DNA of 64,000 nucleotides from Verrucomicrobiota bacterium (GCA_015061905.1 SUVQ01000002.1:167278-231277); one strand, 5' to 3'; counted from the first letter of the stretch, positions 36,316-44,256 are shown. Program-made: numbers and translations. Notes: generated by a model not told the origin, from the sequence alone.

Positions 36316-37998
36316 TTAAAATCCGCGACGCGCCGCATAACTCCCCGGTGCGCTTTGACGCTGAGGATCCATTTTTTCCATCATTGCCAAGCGTTCCTCC
36401 TCTTTTTGAGAAGCTTTCACTTGTTCTTCGATTTCCGCCTGCTTCGCCAAACGCGCTTTCTTTGTCCGGATAATATCCTCCGGCAATGCGTAAAAATCCC
36501 CCAAATGAGCGAGTGCCGCATCAATATCAAAATACGCGTCAAACATCGGTCCGAAAGAGGCTCGAACCTCCTGCAACTGCACAACGCGTGTGAAAAAATC
36601 TCCGATTTTGTTCGTTTCCGCGTCCAAAATCATCGACCACAAGACAGAAACGTATTTTACGCGAACACGTTCCCGCGAAACTTGCTCCGGCAACGGTGCG
36701 AGAACGCCATTATCCAAGAGCAGATCCAAACACCGTTGTAGCAACGGAGAAAGCAAATCATTGTGAACCGCCAACGCGATTGAGGCTATCGCTCGAACCG
36801 ATTGTCCTGTTCTCCCGCGAGCCTCCGTCGCAGACATTGTTTTTGTCATTTCATCAAATGTCTCAAACGCATCCAACAGATAGTTCGCCCGAATGTTCAT
36901 CATCGAACGTTGTTGCTGGTCGCGAATGTCCGGCAACTGCGGCGGGGGTTCCACAATTGAATAAGAATCCCGAACAGATCCGTTTGCTTCCACGTAATTA
37001 AACGCACCCGCTCCACGATCGAATCCGTCCCACGAATACGGAATAATCATCGCCGGATTCACCGTTTTCTCCAACGCTTCCCCCAACTGAAACTTAAGTT
37101 TCGCCAAATATTTAATATCCGGCAACGACATCTCCGTCGGACTCCAACTATAAACGCTTCTCGATGACTCAGCCCACGGACAACTCGGGAACGGAAAAAC
37201 ATCATAACCGGAGACTTCAACCAAATGCTTATTCGACGTATCGACCAAAATCGCACCGAACGCTTTCTTGTCTTGCGGAACTACCGGCAAAGTTTCGCTC
37301 TTTTGTAAAATCTCGTGCCGATAAACCGCTCGAGGGTAAACCAACCAAAGATATTCCGATTCCGACGCCGCGCCCTGCTCGGTTTCTGCCTGCTCCAAAA
37401 CGCGGGGAGAAACTTTATTCCCGTAGCGTTCAATTGCCTGCTTAGCTGTCAAAACAAACTTTCTCGCAAATTGATCCGGACGACCTCGCGAGTTCGTCGA
37501 CAAATAGCAATCCCGCCCAATCTGATACGACGAAAATTCCAGCCGCTTCGTTTTCGTGTTAAATTCCACATACATTACAGCGCGACCCGCAATCGCCATA
37601 TCATTCAAAGCCCCCGCATAAACAGGGAAAAAATTCGTATCCGAAAGCTCCCGAATCACTCCGAGCGTCTTGCTCTTTACGGCTTTCATATCTTCGCTTT
37701 CCGGACCAAGCTCTCTCCGCAACTCATCGTCCGTATCGAAGCGGAAAAACATCTGCCCAAGCCCGACCGTATTCGCGAACAGATACTGAGCCGCACGCCA
37801 CGCACATTGCGCCGCATACGAATCCTGTTGCGGCACCAACTGAACATTCGCAGGGGCAACAGGCATCGTCCCGCCTTTCTCCCACAACGGCGACGCATAG
37901 CGGCGACATTCGTCCAAAGCCTTTTCACGCGCCGCATACTCGCGGTGCATATTATCGGCAACCTGCGTTGCCCATGCCACCAATTCCGCGTCCGTCAT
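36316..37998 (-). CDS. Portal (head-tail connector) protein, podovirus type
   Basis: A 560-residue portal. N-terminal features are ALDECRRYASPLW, the QDSYAAQCAWRAAQYLFANTV helix, GQMFFRFDTDDELRRELG and YVEFNTKTKRLEF, followed by PSCPWAESSRSVYSWSPTEM, AMIIPYSWDGFD and PPPQLPDIRDQQQ. This pattern and the length match the T7/N4-like podovirus head-tail connector group. The C-terminus has a long charged helix (KKARLAKQAEIEEQVKAS). The portal forms the DNA-entry ring and binds the terminase. It begins 3 bp after the preceding small gene. Confidence 0.83.
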   Translation of the reverse strand: MTDAELVAWATQVADNMHREYAAREKALDECRRYASPLWEKGGTMPVAPANVQLVPQQDSYAAQCAWRAAQYLFANTVGLGQMFFRFDTDDELRRELGPESEDMKAVKSKTLGVIRELSDTNFFPVYAGALNDMAIAGRAVMYVEFNTKTKRLEFSSYQIGRDCYLSTNSRGRPDQFARKFVLTAKQAIERYGNKVSPRVLEQAETEQGAASESEYLWLVYPRAVYRHEILQKSETLPVVPQDKKAFGAILVDTSNKHLVEVSGYDVFPFPSCPWAESSRSVYSWSPTEMSLPDIKYLAKLKFQLGEALEKTVNPAMIIPYSWDGFDRGAGAFNYVEANGSVRDSYSIVEPPPQLPDIRDQQQRSMMNIRANYLLDAFETFDEMTKTMSATEARGRTGQSVRAIASIALAVHNDLLSPLLQRCLDLLLDNGVLAPLPEQVSRERVRVKYVSVLWSMILDAETNKIGDFFTRVVQLQEVRASFGPMFDAYFDIDAALAHLGDFYALPEDIIRTKKARLAKQAEIEEQVKASQKEEERLAMMEKMDPQRQSAPGSYAARRGF

Positions 37999-38001
37999 CG
38001 C

Positions 38002-38427
38002 TTAGCCTATCGTTTTGCGCCCCGAGCTTGCCGTGGACTTCTTGGCAAACGAAGAAGTCTTGCTCAGCGAATATTTCGCCGCCAACCGTGCTCGTCTCTC
38101 ATCTTCAAGCGCAGGCGTTTCTTCCGCGTTGTTCTCCGAAAGTTCCAATTCGGTGCGAGAAGCCAATTCCAACGCTTTTTTATCGGCATCCGCCGCCGCA
38201 TCAGCCGCTTTGTCCATGTTGTCAAGCTGATCGCCGGCGACCATCCCTCCTGCCGCGCCGATTCCCGCTCCTGCGAGAGCTCCCCACGGACCGCCAACAA
38301 ACGCTCCCGTAATCGCTCCCGAAATAGCACCTGTAGCCATCGTCCCCCACGCCTTGGACGAACGATCAAATCCCGCCTTGCGCCCGACACGGCTGACTTC
38401 TTTCTTAATTTTGCTCCAAAATCCCAT
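38002..38427 (-). CDS. Small head protein with glycine zipper, paralogue of its neighbour
   Basis: A 141-residue protein. It has a basic N-terminus, a glycine-zipper hydrophobic stretch (ATGAISGAITGAFVGGPWGA, then LAGAGIGAAGGMVAG) and a C-terminal DERRARLAAKYSLSKTSS motif. The same C-terminal motif ends the upstream gene product, so the two share a tail. Comparable small proteins between terminase and portal in podoviruses are minor head or ejected proteins. The hydrophobic zipper could insert in the cell membrane during DNA injection. Confidence 0.68.
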   Translation of the reverse strand: MGFWSKIKKEVSRVGRKAGFDRSSKAWGTMATGAISGAITGAFVGGPWGALAGAGIGAAGGMVAGDQLDNMDKAADAAADADKKALELASRTELELSENNAEETPALEDERRARLAAKYSLSKTSSFAKKSTASSGRKTIG

Positions 38428-38444
38428 CGTCTTTCTCCTTTCGC

Positions 38445-38885
38445 TTAAACCGAACCACCCGATTTACGAATCGAAGCTCCACCCGTTCCCGGTCCGCCTC
38501 GCGTTCCGCCTAAAACCTTACCGGACTTAGCCGCCGACGTCTTTTTCAACGAATACTGCGCGGCAAGCCGCTTCCGTCGTTCATCATTGCCCAACTCCGA
38601 CTGCCCCTCGTTCGTCAGAGTGTTTTGCGTGTCCGTCCACGGCGCAACATCCGGCGCTTCCGTGTCCATACCGACCATCCGCTTTATTCCGCCCTTGTTG
38701 TGGTCGTAAATCATGTAGTCCGTCCCCAACGACCCCATCGAGGCAAACGACACACCCGCCATCGCCCAATCCGTCGAGTCAAAGTGCCGAACCGTGCTTT
38801 CCGCTTTTTTCGCCGCCCGCCGCGCCTCTCTTCCGACATCGCGGACCGCTTTTGAAATCGATTTTTTGAAACTACTCCAACCCAT
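38445..38885 (-). CDS. Small head protein sharing a C-terminal motif with its neighbour
   Basis: A 146-residue protein. Its basic N-terminus (MGWSSFKKSISKAVRDVG) resembles that of the next protein (MGFWSKIKKEVSRVG). It has a central hydrophobic part (WAMAGVSFASMGSLG) and the C-terminal DERRKRLAAQYSLKKTSAA motif followed by a Gly-rich tail. The neighbours look like ancient duplicates that have diverged. Position suggests a minor virion protein. Confidence 0.68.
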   Translation of the reverse strand: MGWSSFKKSISKAVRDVGREARRAAKKAESTVRHFDSTDWAMAGVSFASMGSLGTDYMIYDHNKGGIKRMVGMDTEAPDVAPWTDTQNTLTNEGQSELGNDERRKRLAAQYSLKKTSAAKSGKVLGGTRGGPGTGGASIRKSGGSV

Positions 38886-38957
38886 GACGCTTTTCTTCGA
38901 AAATTACATTGTTGCCTGTGTTCGTTTTCTCAAAAATCGCCTCAAAAACGTCCCCTC

Positions 38958-39275
38958 TCAATCCGTCAGCCTTGGTTCGTCGTTAGTTGCCGCAACCGTG
39001 CCGCGTTCCCGCACCCAAATCTTAAAAATTCCACTGTTCGTCTTGCGCACAGACACAGAAATCCGCTCCCCTTGCCGCCTCGCCAACCGACACGCATTGT
39101 AAACACTCCAAACGTCCCGATAATTGTCCAATTCAAAGCCCGCCCCCACAGGAAGACGCTTCAACAAGCGCAAAAACGCCCGTTTTCTGTCCATTTTCCT
39201 TTGCTTTTCGTCAAACTCCTCCAACGTCTCCCAAAAACATCGGATTTTTTGCCCCGCGTTCCCGTCAGTAATCAT
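38958..39275 (-). CDS. Hypothetical phage protein next to terminase
   Basis: A 105-residue basic protein, MITDGNAGQKIRCFWETLEE then DRKRAFLRLLKRL, with a C-terminal strand-rich part (RISVSVRKTNSGIFKIWVRERG). Its start overlaps the end of the large terminase by 11 bp, so the genes are coupled. No family recognised. The C-terminal half could be a small DNA-binding-like beta domain. Confidence 0.65.
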   Translation of the reverse strand: MITDGNAGQKIRCFWETLEEFDEKQRKMDRKRAFLRLLKRLPVGAGFELDNYRDVWSVYNACRLARRQGERISVSVRKTNSGIFKIWVRERGTVAATNDEPRLTD

Positions 39276-40737
39276 ACCGCACCCCCTTTACAGCACGCAA
39301 AACAGGTCGACCATACTGACCGATACCCGTTTTTACGTTCCCGTCCGCCCTCAGCAAATACATCGTTCCGTAGCGCACACAGTCGATTAAGTGATCCCCC
39401 GCGCGCCCTTTCGGATTCACCTCGTCCGTATTCTTTCCCGCTTCGCCTTTCGGCCAACAGTATTCCTGCGTCTCTACCGCCCAGTGCGAGCTACGGTTCG
39501 TCACCCGTAAAAAACGGCGCAACATCAACGACAACCCAAACCGAATACTCCCTTTTGGCTTCTCTATCGGCTTAATCCCCGTCCAACCGTCCGCATACAA
39601 CGTCTCTATCTCCAACGCTCCCGCAGCATCCGCCGCAATAATCGCATTCTTCGGTATTCCTAACGCTTTCAAACGCTTTACCAAACAATCCGCCCCTGGT
39701 GCCGTCTCCGGTGCCGTCAACAACAACTCTTTCTCGTAAATCAGCTCGTCGACATACAAATCATTCCCAACTATCGCAATCCGTGCAAAAACCAACGGAT
39801 CCCGCCACCCAAAGTCCAAACAGTAAACACTCGGAACCGTCACCATCGGCGGGAACGATTCGTTCGAACACCAATCCCAACTCTTGCCCTCCGGAAAAAC
39901 CAAACCCTCCATGACGGCAAAAATCCCCAAACCATAAACTTTCCACCAATACTCATCCGCAGTCCCTTTTGCGATGTTCTCTGGGGTAGGCTCCCAACTC
40001 GCAATCTGCTCTCGAATCTTCGGCGGCAAAAACTTGTTATCCCGCCACGTGCTCCGATGAACCCATACCGCACTCTTGTCTTTCTCCGGATCCGAAAACT
40101 CATTCGGCAATAGCTCCTGCCGCGCCCAATGATTCGTAAACATCTTCGGATTACAGTCAAAAAACGTCCCCAGTTTCGTTCGCCCGTCAACCTGCCGATA
40201 ATAATCTTTGGAAATCTCCGAAATCTCATTCAGCCACGTAATATGAGGACTCACACCCATGCCCGACGTGTCGTCCTGCGCCCCCGCAAACCAAATCGCA
40301 CTCCCCGAATCCTTGAACGTTATCGAAAAATCACTCTTGTTTACCTTCAACAAGCCATTCTCTTTCCCATCCACAGGCCAAATGTTCATTCGCTTACAAA
40401 CCCAAACCACATCCTCCCATAACGTCTTCTTCACATCCTTGAACACCTCTCGCGCAATCAAAATCGTCGGTCCCTTTACTCCCTCTATCCGCAATTGCTT
40501 CTTCCACCGAACCGGTAAAACATCGTCCGGCTTCAACGCCGCACAAACCATCCATATCATCAACTGTCGCGACTTCCCCGAACGCATCCCACCCATCAAC
40601 AAAAACTTGCTGTAAGGCTTCTCTATCGCTCGGCACAAATCCGCATACATCGGGTTTACCTCAAGCTCCCCACTCGCAACAGGAACCTCTTTCTGCCGCA
40701 ATCCCCTCTGCTCACGCTTACCTCCCCTTACAGCCAT
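39265..40737 (-). CDS. terL: Terminase large subunit
   Basis: A 490-residue packaging motor and nuclease. The ATPase has Walker A GGMRSGKS (residues 49-56), an adenine-motif-like start and the LNEISEIS region in the Walker B position. The C-terminal RNase H-like nuclease has acidic sites in VYCLDFGWRDP, IIAADAAGALEIETL and GRAGDHLIDCVRYGT. I set the start at ATG 40737 because GGAGG lies 8 bp upstream; the longer in-frame start at 40791 lacks a ribosome site. The small subunit gene lies 229 bp upstream across a G-rich gap. Confidence 0.93.
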   Translation of the reverse strand: MAVRGGKREQRGLRQKEVPVASGELEVNPMYADLCRAIEKPYSKFLLMGGMRSGKSRQLMIWMVCAALKPDDVLPVRWKKQLRIEGVKGPTILIAREVFKDVKKTLWEDVVWVCKRMNIWPVDGKENGLLKVNKSDFSITFKDSGSAIWFAGAQDDTSGMGVSPHITWLNEISEISKDYYRQVDGRTKLGTFFDCNPKMFTNHWARQELLPNEFSDPEKDKSAVWVHRSTWRDNKFLPPKIREQIASWEPTPENIAKGTADEYWWKVYGLGIFAVMEGLVFPEGKSWDWCSNESFPPMVTVPSVYCLDFGWRDPLVFARIAIVGNDLYVDELIYEKELLLTAPETAPGADCLVKRLKALGIPKNAIIAADAAGALEIETLYADGWTGIKPIEKPKGSIRFGLSLMLRRFLRVTNRSSHWAVETQEYCWPKGEAGKNTDEVNPKGRAGDHLIDCVRYGTMYLLRADGNVKTGIGQYGRPVLRAVKGVRYDY

Positions 40738-40791
40738 GACAAAACCTCCAAATTGGTGCAATTTTTCGCACAGCTCTGTATATATCGCCAT

Positions 40792-40821
40792 CCCCCGGGG
40801 GGTGTTTTCGGGGGGCGGGGG
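40792..40821. other. G-rich element between TerS and TerL genes
   Basis: A CCCCCGGGGGG palindrome is followed by two more G runs (six and five G) on the plus strand within 30 bp. This is unlike the surrounding DNA. A hairpin (TGCGTAGCT/AGCTATGCA on the minus strand, one mismatch) lies nearby at 40939-40966, just after the TerS stop. Terminase genes often neighbour the packaging site, so this is a candidate cos/pac or a structured mRNA element. Confidence 0.35.
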
Positions 40822-40966
40822 TGTCTCCCTCTCTCAAAATCAAAGCCCCCTCCCCCTCCAAACAACACTGAAGCACACACCAAACACATCAGCCCTCCAA
40901 CATCCCACGACACAACCCCGCTACGCGGAAGCCGGGAATGCATAGCTCTCAGAGAACAGCTACGCA

Positions 40967-41446
40967 TCATGCCTCTTCCTCCTTTACGGCATCCTTGCGG
41001 ACTTTAATGTTAATCTCGTTCTTCTGCGGCTTCTGCGTGTAAGCTCCGGTCAATTTGTTAATCATCTCTCCGAGCTGGCATAAGCCACGCACTTGGTATT
41101 CCCACTCCTTAAGATCTTTCGGCTGTTTTGCCTCCAATTCGCGAAACTTCTTGCAAACCGTGTTCAGCACGTCGTCTTTCACAAGCGGAGAAGCGGCAGA
41201 AGCGATATTTTGCAGTTCGTCCGCAATCCGTTCGACCCGACTACGTATCCACCACTTCTTCCACAGCTTCGGACCGCATCGTCTTGCTCTGCAGAGTTCG
41301 ACGCCGGGTTCGATGAATTGTCGGTAGGCGTCAGTCATGCTTTCAGCGCGAGCAACGGCGCGGCAGAAAGCTTCGTAGTTAGCGTGTGGCAAGGGCTTCG
41401 AGGTATCGAGGTCCTTAGGATATTTTGGGTGAATGAGTCTCAGCAT
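40967..41446 (-). CDS. Terminase small subunit (probable)
   Basis: A 159-residue helical protein at the start of the late block, upstream of TerL. It has an N-terminal helix-turn-helix-like region (FCRAVARAESMTDAYRQFIEPG, LWKKWWIRSRVERIADEL), a central oligomerisation-type helix and a basic C-terminal tail (NEINIKVRKDAVKEEEA). This layout matches small terminases that recognise the packaging site. The assignment rests mainly on size, charge and position. Confidence 0.7.
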   Translation of the reverse strand: MLRLIHPKYPKDLDTSKPLPHANYEAFCRAVARAESMTDAYRQFIEPGVELCRARRCGPKLWKKWWIRSRVERIADELQNIASAASPLVKDDVLNTVCKKFRELEAKQPKDLKEWEYQVRGLCQLGEMINKLTGAYTQKPQKNEINIKVRKDAVKEEEA

Positions 41447-41589
41447 TTTTGATGGAATGCCGGACGGGAGAGAGAAAGATTGCCGAAGATGGTAAAGAGT
41501 GGTAGTTCGGCGGCAAGTTTACGGAATCAACAAAATTGTCGAGAGATGAGCTTAAAGCCGAAAAGGGAGGAAAAAATCCCGAGAATCGG

Positions 41590-41860
41590 AGTTTCTCAAC
41601 TTTCTTAACGGGCAAGTTGAGTAATGAGTTGACTTCTATCCCGCATGAATACTGGGATTTTTTCCGAAAGTTGAGAAAGTTAAGGTTTTTCGTTCCCAAT
41701 AATATATACGCGTAATTACGTTTTTTCTTACATATGCGTATTAAGAAATAATTACTTAACTATATTAACTAAAAATATAAAATCCCTTTATTTATGGGGA
41801 TTATCGGGGTTAAGTAATGAAAAAGTTTCTCAACTTTTAGGTTAAGTAAGTTGAGAAACT
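41590..41860. repeat. Iteron array with AT-rich core (candidate replication origin or operator)
   Basis: Copies of AGTTTCTCAACTT or its complement occur at 41590-41602, 41668-41681 (AAGTTGAGAAAGTT), and as a perfect 13-bp inverted pair at 41824-41836 and 41848-41860; shorter AGTTGA units lie at 41614 and 41627. A second inverted pair, ATTACTTAAC (41751-41760) and GTTAAGTAAT (41809-41818), flanks an AT-rich core (about 41700-41815). The array lies exactly between the leftward late and rightward early blocks. Either an origin bound by the phage initiator or a regulator-binding region is consistent. Confidence 0.6.
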
Positions 41861-41876
41861 GCGATTTCTGGCTTTT

Positions 41877-41903
41877 TTGACGGTCTAACGACCGTGCTAT
41901 CTT
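41877..41903 (+). promoter_or_regulatory. Candidate early promoter with operator palindrome
   Basis: TTGACG (41877-41882) and TATCTT (41898-41903) with a 15-bp spacer, shorter than ideal. A perfect ACGGTC-TAAC-GACCGT palindrome (41880-41895) overlaps the -35 box and spacer, as expected for a repressor or activator site. It would drive the region to its right. The promoter is weak by consensus, the palindrome is clear. Confidence 0.42.
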
Positions 41904-41998
41904 AGCAAACTCGCAATCCTTTCGGGGGTAAAGGGGGTTGCCGCTTCGCGGTTGTGCGGCGGGGAGGTTTTCGGAGCGAACGGGAACACGACGCGAGC

Positions 41999-42494
41999 GA
42001 CCGCCGCTAATCGCCTGATTAAACGGGCAATGAATCTACTGTTGGTGCGAGGGAAGCAGAATTTCGACCGGACAGCACCAACGCGCTTCCTTGCCCGTTT
42101 AATCGCTCAGCGTCGGTCATATCTCGTCTTGCGGATACGGCACGGCGAGCTTCGCCCCCGGAGCAACGGCTCATCGGCGAAAAGGCATTTGAACGCCCTC
42201 GCGTTTTGAGACGCCGGCAAGCCGTCGCTGCAAAACGACGCTACCGCTCTCGTGCATTCAAAAGACTTTTCTTGATGCATTCCCTTGCTCCGAGACCTCG
42301 CTCTTCCCGGTGGGAAGAAACGCTCCGTCCAGCGGGAGCTGTTGCGCGGATTACGGCGCGGGAACGCCTTGATCAAGGACCGCGCAATAAAAAGTCCGTT
42401 GCCGGTGAGAAAGGAGGAAAAACCGACAACGGACGAGTGAAGAAATTGCTTTTCGAAGAAAGTTCCCGCTCAAAGCCTAAGGCTAAGAGCGGGC
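41999..42494 (+). ncRNA. Candidate large structured phage RNA (strand uncertain)
   Basis: About 500 bp with no protein-like frame but at least ten strong stems. Outer stem GACCGCCGCT (41999) with AGCGTCGGTC (42109), one mismatch; GATTAAACGGGCAA (42017) with its exact complement at 42091; TTGGTGC (42042) with GCACCAA (42075), interleaved with GGAAGC (42052) and GCTTCC (42085) as a possible pseudoknot; hairpins at 42143, 42191, 42223 and 42253; CTTCCC/GGGAAG at 42303; GCGCGG (42344) with CCGCGC (42380); GTCCGTTG (42393) with CAACGGAC; and CCCGCTC/GAGCGGG at 42466-42494. Density, size and the adjacent tRNA-like gene recall the large phage RNAs GOLLD and ROOL. Strand is given as plus because of the upstream promoter. 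Confidence 0.5.
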
Positions 42495-42521
42495 GATCTC
42501 TAACTTCTAACCTCAAAAAAG

Positions 42522-42606
42522 TGGCGGCAAAGGGCGGATTCGAACCGCCGCGCTGTGAAATCCCGTAGGGGAAATTCGACCGATCTACCAACTGAACTAC
42601 TTTGCC
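42522..42606 (-). tRNA. tRNA-like gene with non-canonical anticodon arm
   Basis: Minus-strand sequence has acceptor GGCAAAG pairing with CTTTGCC, discriminator G, encoded CCA, D-loop AGTTGGTA and a perfect T-arm GGCGG-TTCGAAT-CCGCC. The 32 nt between the D-arm and T-arm do not fold into a normal 5-bp anticodon stem with a 7-nt loop. The best hairpin is CCC-CTAC-GGG, with CTA at its apex, which would read UAG, but base 33 is then C rather than T. Possible readings are a suppressor-like tRNA, a degenerate tRNA, or a processing signal for the adjacent structured RNA. Confidence 0.6.
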
Positions 42607-43414
42607 GAAAAGCAAGAACTACTCCGTTCCTTGGCACGTCTGCCGGTGCTACATTTCCTCTTGCTGATAAAAAGAAAATTCCGTTCCCGTATCTTTTGCA
42701 ATCTCCTGCAATCAACAAAATTTCAAGCGTTCCCGTTTTATCGGGGAAAAGCCTTTCCCCGCGAACGAACCTACGTTTCGTTCTCCCCTTTCTCCTAAGG
42801 CTTCGCCTTAAAATCCAAATTCGTCCAAGCGCTTCGCGCTGAAATCGCAGAGTCGCTTTCTTTTCCAATCCCTACGGAATCCGTTTTTAAACTGTTTCAC
42901 CGCGTGTCCGCCTCGAACCGCTCGACCGCGTCTTTTTTAATTTTTTTCACTTTCTTTTGCAAGCAAAACAAAGCTCTCTCACCGCGCCTGCGGCGCAAAA
43001 ATTATATCGTGCGCAAACGCGCACTCGACATGAAAAAAAATAAAAAAAGAGGTCTCGTCTGAATTTTCGACATACCGCGCCTACGGCGCAAATACCCAAA
43101 AGCTCCGCACAGCGGAGCCGAAAATTCTTTCGGGCGCCCCCGCTTTTTTTGGTGAAAACAGTTTAAAAACTTCTTCCTTCGGTTTTGGGAAAGAAAGCTG
43201 AGATTGAGGTCAAAGACGTTTTCAAAGTTCTTTTTCATTCCAAGCTCTCGCGGCTCAATGCTTCCCGCTCGTTGGCGGGAAGCGGAAAGCCCGGCATTCT
43301 GCGGGAGCTATCAAAAAAAGTGCGCTCGCCGTGAAACAACCACGAACGAGCGCGAGCGGGAGAAAAAGGATCTCCCGTGCCGTTGAGAATGCGCGGCAAG
43401 AATAAAAATACGCT
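42607..43414. other. Hairpin-rich non-coding region before the early genes
   Basis: About 800 bp with no convincing gene. Short perfect hairpins recur: CGGGGAAA-AGCC-TTTCCCCG (about 42739), TAAGGC-TTC-GCCTTA (about 42797), AGCGC-TTC-GCGCT, GCGCC-TGC-GGCGC, GCGCC-TAC-GGCGC, GCTCCGC-ACA-GCGGAGC (about 43102) and TTCCCGC-TCGTTG-GCGGGAA (about 43263). Many have three-base loops. The pattern is unlike either the early or late coding DNA and may belong to the same non-coding transcript system as the region to its left. Confidence 0.45.
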
Positions 43415-43540
43415 ATGAGCAAAACAGTATCAACCGCCGATCATTCGGCAACTAAAAAATGGATCGAGCCGCTTATCGTCTCGCTCGTCTATCACATTTG
43501 CCTACTCGCAATTGTGATTGCCGCCGTTGAATGCGCGTAA
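43415..43540 (+). CDS. Small membrane protein (41 aa)
   Basis: A 41-residue reading frame, MSKTVSTADHSATKKWIEPL, ending in one hydrophobic helix, IVSLVYHICLLAIVIAAVEC. It is the first plausible gene of the rightward block and is followed 8 bp later by a GTTCCCGCC/GGCGGGAAC hairpin. The ribosome site is weak. Phage early regions commonly start with such small membrane proteins; function unknown. Confidence 0.5.
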   Translation: MSKTVSTADHSATKKWIEPLIVSLVYHICLLAIVIAAVECA

Positions 43541-43548
43541 ATGTCAAC

Positions 43549-43572
43549 CGTTCCCGCCGAGAGGCGGGAACG
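43549..43572. other. Hairpin of paired GTTCCCG words
   Basis: A perfect 10-bp stem CGTTCCCGCC/GGCGGGAACG with a GAGA tetraloop, made of two opposed copies of the abundant word. It lies between two early genes and lacks a T-tract. A second such pair with a 12-bp stem is at 45330-45358. Confidence 0.7.
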
Positions 43573-43592
43573 TCAAAGAGAAAGAAACCTTT

Positions 43593-43817
43593 ATGAACGA
43601 ACAGAAATTTATTGATGCCGTGCGGAAAGCGGCACACCCGCAGAAGATCATACGTTTCTCTGTGTTTACTCACGGGGCGCGCGTAAATGTTTACGCAGAA
43701 AAAGCCCCCGGCGGTCGATTTTACTGTGTCCATTTCATGCGAAACATGACCGCAAAAAAAATTGAAGAACGAGCAATGGAATCCATCCAACTTTTCGACA
43801 ACGAACTTTACGCCTAA
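43593..43817 (+). CDS. Hypothetical early protein (74 aa)
   Basis: A 74-residue protein starting MNEQKFIDAVRKAAHPQKI, with mixed helix and strand (IRFSVFTHGARVNVYAEKA, FYCVHFMRNMTAKKIEE). I chose the ATG at 43593, after the GTTCCCG hairpin, over an upstream in-frame ATG that would translate the hairpin. It is followed 19 bp later by the pcfK-like gene. No family recognised. Confidence 0.65.
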   Translation: MNEQKFIDAVRKAAHPQKIIRFSVFTHGARVNVYAEKAPGGRFYCVHFMRNMTAKKIEERAMESIQLFDNELYA

Positions 43818-43836
43818 ATATGAAGAACTAAAACTT

Positions 43837-44256
43837 ATGACGACTCACAACAGGAATGAAGAATTGGTGCTTGCGCATTTTGAGGCGCATGCGACGGACG
43901 AACAGAAACGCTCGGCAGAAGTTGCCGGGAAGACGCCTGCGGGAGCGATGGCGTATGCATACGAACAGGCGCGTGCGTTACCGCGCACGGGTAGCTGTGT
44001 TGCGGTAGACGATGCGACGGTGTTTGCATGGACGATGCGCTACTTTACGGACGCGGCGATTCCGGCGGATCCGGACGGACAGCAAGTAGTGCGGTCGCAC
44101 CCGCCGGCGGAAGTCAAAGCATCGTCGGCGGCGAAGTCCCGGAAGGCGGGTGCGGCGAAGGCATATGAGATTCCGGCAAGGGTGAGGATTTGTATAAAAA
44201 GGATGCAGGCGCCGAGCCACGCTATGTGGTTTTTTCGGGGATTCCCGGTTGGATAA
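43837..44256 (+). CDS. PcfK-like protein with replaced C-terminus
   Basis: A 139-residue protein. Residues 8-75 match the PcfK-like family (LVLAHFEAHATDEQKRSAEV, AGKTPAGAMAYAYEQAR, DATVFAWTMRYFTD), found beside PcfJ in conjugative elements and phages of gut bacteria; the role is unknown. From residue 107 the frame runs through a 77-bp sequence that is an inverted copy of 49463-49539, so the last 33 or so residues are antisense to a membrane helix of another gene and are probably not native. The stop lies inside the next gene, a 67-bp overlap. Confidence 0.72.
   Translation: MTTHNRNEELVLAHFEAHATDEQKRSAEVAGKTPAGAMAYAYEQARALPRTGSCVAVDDATVFAWTMRYFTDAAIPADPDGQQVVRSHPPAEVKASSAAKSRKAGAAKAYEIPARVRICIKRMQAPSHAMWFFRGFPVG
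44155..44231 (+). repeat. 77-bp inverted repeat, left copy
   Basis: Perfect reverse complement of 49463-49539 over 77 bases; both flanks diverge immediately. This copy spans the pcfK-like 3' end and the pcfJ-like 5' end. Confidence 0.95.

Noticed and set aside
40737..40791. Longer TerL start at 40791
   Set aside because: GGAGG with correct spacing precedes the ATG at 40737; the longer form lacks a site.
42206..42568. A 120-codon rightward frame across the hairpin region and tRNA-like gene
   Set aside because: Arg/Lys-rich, crosses a tRNA-like gene and many stems, and shows no protein family features.
42522..42606. Pyrrolysine tRNA (anticodon CUA)
   Set aside because: There is a loose similarity in the GTAGATCG part, but the D-loop, acceptor spacing and variable region do not match tRNA-Pyl, and no pyl genes are seen.
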